A DNA stretch of 64,000 bases from Eubacterium sp. AF36-5BH (GTDB lineage: Bacteria; Bacillota; Clostridia; Lachnospirales; Lachnospiraceae), in the NCBI RefSeq assembly GCF_003460505.1, contig NZ_QTVG01000002.1, forward strand, positions 84,164 to 148,163, in the 5' to 3' direction. The notes under the pieces were generated by a model. The model saw only the letters and a list, made by a program, of their open reading frames with translations. It did not search any database and was not told where the DNA came from. How positions within the stretch are numbered: position 1 is the stretch's first letter; each line of letters opens with the position of its first letter. The translations under genes were made by a program, and so were the position numbers. Below, in pieces: positions 61,533-64,000 of the stretch.

Positions 61533-63641
61533 ATGAAGATAAAACCAGCGTATACGTTAAAAGGATATAAGAAAGAAAATTTAATAAAAGATATATTTAC
61601 AGGAATCATTATAATGGCTGTGTCTATTCCAATATCCATGGGATATGCACAGATAGCGGGCTTGCCGGCAGTATATGGTTTATATGGCTCGGTTTTCCCA
61701 ATTATAATTTTTGCACTTTTTTCAACATCACCACAGTTTATTTTCGGAGTTGATGCAGCTCCGGCGGCGTTGGTAGGTGCAGCTCTTCTTAGTATGAATA
61801 TTCAGGGCGGTACAAAAGAAGCAATGGAAGTAGTTCCTATAGTTACTTTTTTAGTAGCAGTTTGGCTGTTGGCTTTTTATTTTATGAAAGCAGGAAAACT
61901 TGTAAATTATATTTCTGCACCTGTTATGGGTGGCTTTATTACAGGAATATGTACAACGATTATTTTAATGCAGGTTCCTAAAATTATGGGAGGCACATCA
62001 GGTACAGGAGAGTTGCTTGAATTGGTGGAACATATTATTGACACGGTAAAAGATATTAATATTCCTTCAGTTTATATTGGAATTGTGGCACTTGTTATTT
62101 TAGTTATTTCTAAGAAGGTTATGCCCAAATTCCCTATGGCGGTTGTACTAATGGTTGCAGGTGTTATGATGACAAAATTTATGCCGTTACAACAATGGGG
62201 TGTAAAGACTCTTGATAGTGTTGCACCGGGACTTCCAAGTTGGAAAATTCCTAATTTTGGAGCTTATCCTATGACTGATTTGTTTATGATAAGTCTTTCT
62301 GTAGCGGTTGTTATTATGGCTGAAACACTTTTGGCTGAAAATAGTTTTGCGCAAAAGAACGGTTATAGAATAAATGATAATCAGGAAATACTTGCTTTTT
62401 CTCTTGGAAATTTGGTAGCGGCATTTACAGGTTGCTGTCCTATAAATGGATCGGTTTCAAGAACTGCAATGGGAGAGCAGTATCAGGGAAAAACACAATT
62501 AACAGGAATTATAGCAGGCTTATCCATGATGCTTCTTCTTTTTGGTGGTACAGGCTTTATTGGATTTTTACCGGTACCAATTCTTACGGCAATAGTAATT
62601 TCAGCATTAATTGGTGCAACAGAGTTTGATTTGGCTGTCAGACTTTGGCAGGTAAGTCGTAAGGAATGCTTTATTTTCATAGGTGCATTTATGGGTGTGC
62701 TTATGCTTGGAACAATTAATGGTGTTTTAATTGGAATAATTCTTTCATTTACTGAGATGATTATCAGAACAGCAAAGCCGGCTACATGTTTTCTTGGCAT
62801 ACAGCCGGGACATAAGCATTTTAGAGATTTGAATGAGGGACGCCACATATATGCCATACAGGGTGTGATTATTTACAGATTTAGCAGTAATTTGTTTTTT
62901 GCTAATATACAAACATTGCAAAGAGACATTGAGGATGCCATTAAGGAAGATACAAAGGCGGTAATTATTGATGCAAGTGCAGTGGGCAGTATTGACATAA
63001 CAGCAGCAGACAGATTGGAAATCTTATATAAATCTCTTCAGGAGAAGGAAATTCGCTTTTATATAACCGAACATATTTCAGGTGTTAATGAACAGTTAAG
63101 AAAATTAGGTCTTGGTTATTTGATTGAAAATGGAAATGTTAGAAGAACAATTCATGTAGCGTTAAAAGACATGGGAATTAACAGACCTTATCCATTAGAA
63201 GGTAATGTAGAAAATGAGCAACTTACACCTTCAAGAAAACGTGTAGACAATAGGGTTCAGGAATTTGTTTGGGCATTTGGTAAGGAAAGTGAAAAAGAAA
63301 TCGAAAATCAAATAATGCTACAGATAGATCAATTAAAGAAATCAGGAGATGTGGAAAATCTTTTCCATGGACGCTGGTCTCACATGGATGCTTTTGACGA
63401 GGACGAATGGTTGGAGCATCTTGAAGAACACTTAAAAGAAATTGTTAATATTTCAGGCAAAGACGAAAAAGATATTGCTAAGCGACTTGAAGAACATAGA
63501 AGAGAAATTCACAATCGTATACATAAGGAGCATCCTGAACTTGCAGAACGCTTTGTAGAACGCAGACATATACTGGATGAGCATTTGCAGAAACGCCATC
63601 CGGAAGTGTATGATTTGATTGTAAGCATTAGAGAAAAATAA
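61533..63641 (+). CDS. SulP-family anion transporter with STAS and long C-terminal tail
   Basis: A 702-residue membrane protein. Eleven to twelve helices at ~15-410 with the signature ISMGYAQIAGLPAVYGLYGS and CCPINGSVSRTA, a STAS domain at ~435-550 (AIQGVIIYRFSSNLFFAN, VIIDASAVGSIDITAADRLE), then a charged ~145-residue tail rich in His, Glu and Arg (EEHLKEIVNISGKDEKDIAK, HRREIHNRIHKEHPELAERF). SulP proteins carry sulfate, bicarbonate or dicarboxylates; with no sulfate-reduction genes near, the substrate is open. ATG at 61533 has CGGGAG 9 bases upstream. The last 39 bases are duplicated behind the gene. Confidence 0.93.
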   Translation: MKIKPAYTLKGYKKENLIKDIFTGIIIMAVSIPISMGYAQIAGLPAVYGLYGSVFPIIIFALFSTSPQFIFGVDAAPAALVGAALLSMNIQGGTKEAMEVVPIVTFLVAVWLLAFYFMKAGKLVNYISAPVMGGFITGICTTIILMQVPKIMGGTSGTGELLELVEHIIDTVKDINIPSVYIGIVALVILVISKKVMPKFPMAVVLMVAGVMMTKFMPLQQWGVKTLDSVAPGLPSWKIPNFGAYPMTDLFMISLSVAVVIMAETLLAENSFAQKNGYRINDNQEILAFSLGNLVAAFTGCCPINGSVSRTAMGEQYQGKTQLTGIIAGLSMMLLLFGGTGFIGFLPVPILTAIVISALIGATEFDLAVRLWQVSRKECFIFIGAFMGVLMLGTINGVLIGIILSFTEMIIRTAKPATCFLGIQPGHKHFRDLNEGRHIYAIQGVIIYRFSSNLFFANIQTLQRDIEDAIKEDTKAVIIDASAVGSIDITAADRLEILYKSLQEKEIRFYITEHISGVNEQLRKLGLGYLIENGNVRRTIHVALKDMGINRPYPLEGNVENEQLTPSRKRVDNRVQEFVWAFGKESEKEIENQIMLQIDQLKKSGDVENLFHGRWSHMDAFDEDEWLEHLEEHLKEIVNISGKDEKDIAKRLEEHRREIHNRIHKEHPELAERFVERRHILDEHLQKRHPEVYDLIVSIREK

Positions 63642-63689
63642 GAAGTGTATGATTTGATTGTAAACATTAGAGAAAAATAAGAAGTGTAG
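63603..63689. repeat. 39-bp tandem duplication of the SulP gene end
   Basis: 63603-63641 (last 12 codons plus stop) is repeated at 63642-63680 with one change, and a third copy begins at 63681 but stops after 9 bases. It is a recent slippage product; only the first copy is translated. Confidence 0.9.
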
Positions 63690-63721
63690 TTGTTTTTTTC
63701 AATAGATTTGATGATTTGACT

Positions 63722-64000
63722 CTTATGCTTGCAAAAGATTCCAGCGATTTCCACCCCTTTAGTCATGTTATAGAGCATAGGGGTGTAAAAAGTGAGCTTG
63801 ATGAACTTATGCTTGCAAAAGATTCTGGCAGTTTCCACCCCTTTAGTTATGTTATAGAGCATAGGGGTGTAAAAAGTGAGCTTGATGAACTTATTCTTGC
63901 AAAAGATTCCAGCGATTTCCACCCCTTTAGTCATGTTATAGAGCATAGGGGTGTAAAAACAGCATTTGATGGACTTATGCTTATAAATGATTGCAGAAAA
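63722..64000. repeat. 84-bp tandem repeat array, running to the window end
   Basis: Units start at 63722, 63806, 63890 and 63974 (last one cut by the window). Each begins CTTATGCTTGCAAAAGATT and contains the inverted repeat CACCCCT..AGGGGTG around a 20-base middle (TTAGTCATGTTATAGAGCAT). The period is a multiple of three, which keeps a repetitive frame open on the minus strand, but it has no start context and is not taken as a gene. Confidence 0.88.

Noticed and set aside
63509..63946. 145-codon minus-strand frame through the 84-bp repeats and the SulP end
   Set aside because: Open only because both repeat periods are multiples of three; overlaps a well-supported gene on the other strand.
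63722..64000. CRISPR array
   Set aside because: The 84-bp units are near-identical over their whole length, with no variable spacers, and no cas genes are nearby.

Overview
The window is AT-rich with small intergenic gaps, Gram-positive Shine-Dalgarno sites (AGGAGG type), a T-box, lipoproteins with lipoboxes, and secreted proteins with TTTAEP-type linkers and Lys-rich C-terminal domains. This fits a gut-type anaerobic Firmicute, most likely Lachnospiraceae. No species is claimed.

Layout. 1-8.4 kb is an accessory-looking stretch: the 3' end of an exonuclease III gene, small orphan genes, a cell-surface Big2/LRR protein, a WYL regulator that has lost its N-terminus, a uracil-DNA-glycosylase-like protein, an OmpR/histidine-kinase pair on the minus strand, and several gene fragments. 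8.4-11.1 kb holds two diverged copies of a ~190-bp segment that contains a tRNA-Gly 3' end, its terminator and a structured repeat; they flank a 2.3-kb cassette with one large secreted protein, and the intact tRNA-Gly(GCC) lies at the right edge. 11.4-20.9 kb is a sulfur and Fe-S block: PAP2 phosphatase, an IscR-like Rrf2 regulator with three cysteines, a SleB-type hydrolase, iscS, iscU, nadA, mnmA, a Cys-rich leader peptide, cysK and metY. The promoters of iscS and cysK carry the same palindrome (TTCCTA-N9-TAGGAA), so the Rrf2 protein probably controls the block.

21-25.3 kb carries an M20 amidohydrolase, a malate/lactate dehydrogenase family enzyme, a GldA-like dehydrogenase and a Cof-type HAD phosphatase. 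25.4-28.8 kb is a predicted tryptophan ABC importer (trpXYZ type) behind a promoter and a T-box with a UGG specifier. 29-34.2 kb is TetR - heptad-repeat lipoprotein - MMPL exporter. 34.4-47.7 kb mixes housekeeping genes (gltX, sfsA, helicase, DUF1292) with surface proteins, a SecB-like protein, a small P-loop kinase and a membrane LuxR protein. 48-53 kb is the folate operon (folC, folE, folP, folB-folK fusion) followed by pheA. 53-55.7 kb (minus) is an ABC-F protein and an alpha/beta hydrolase. 56-63.6 kb has a lipoprotein, an isoamylase-like GH13 protein that has lost its catalytic residues, a TraX-like membrane protein, a multidomain GH16 glucanase and a SulP transporter. The window ends in an 84-bp tandem repeat.

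The most unusual signals are: a dispersed structured repeat family (40.1-40.5 kb and 47.8-48.2 kb, possibly related to 8.5 and 10.9 kb) whose stems change while base pairing and loops are kept; the predicted catalytically dead GH13 protein; the Cys-codon leader peptide before cysK; and the shared operator of the Fe-S/cysteine genes.
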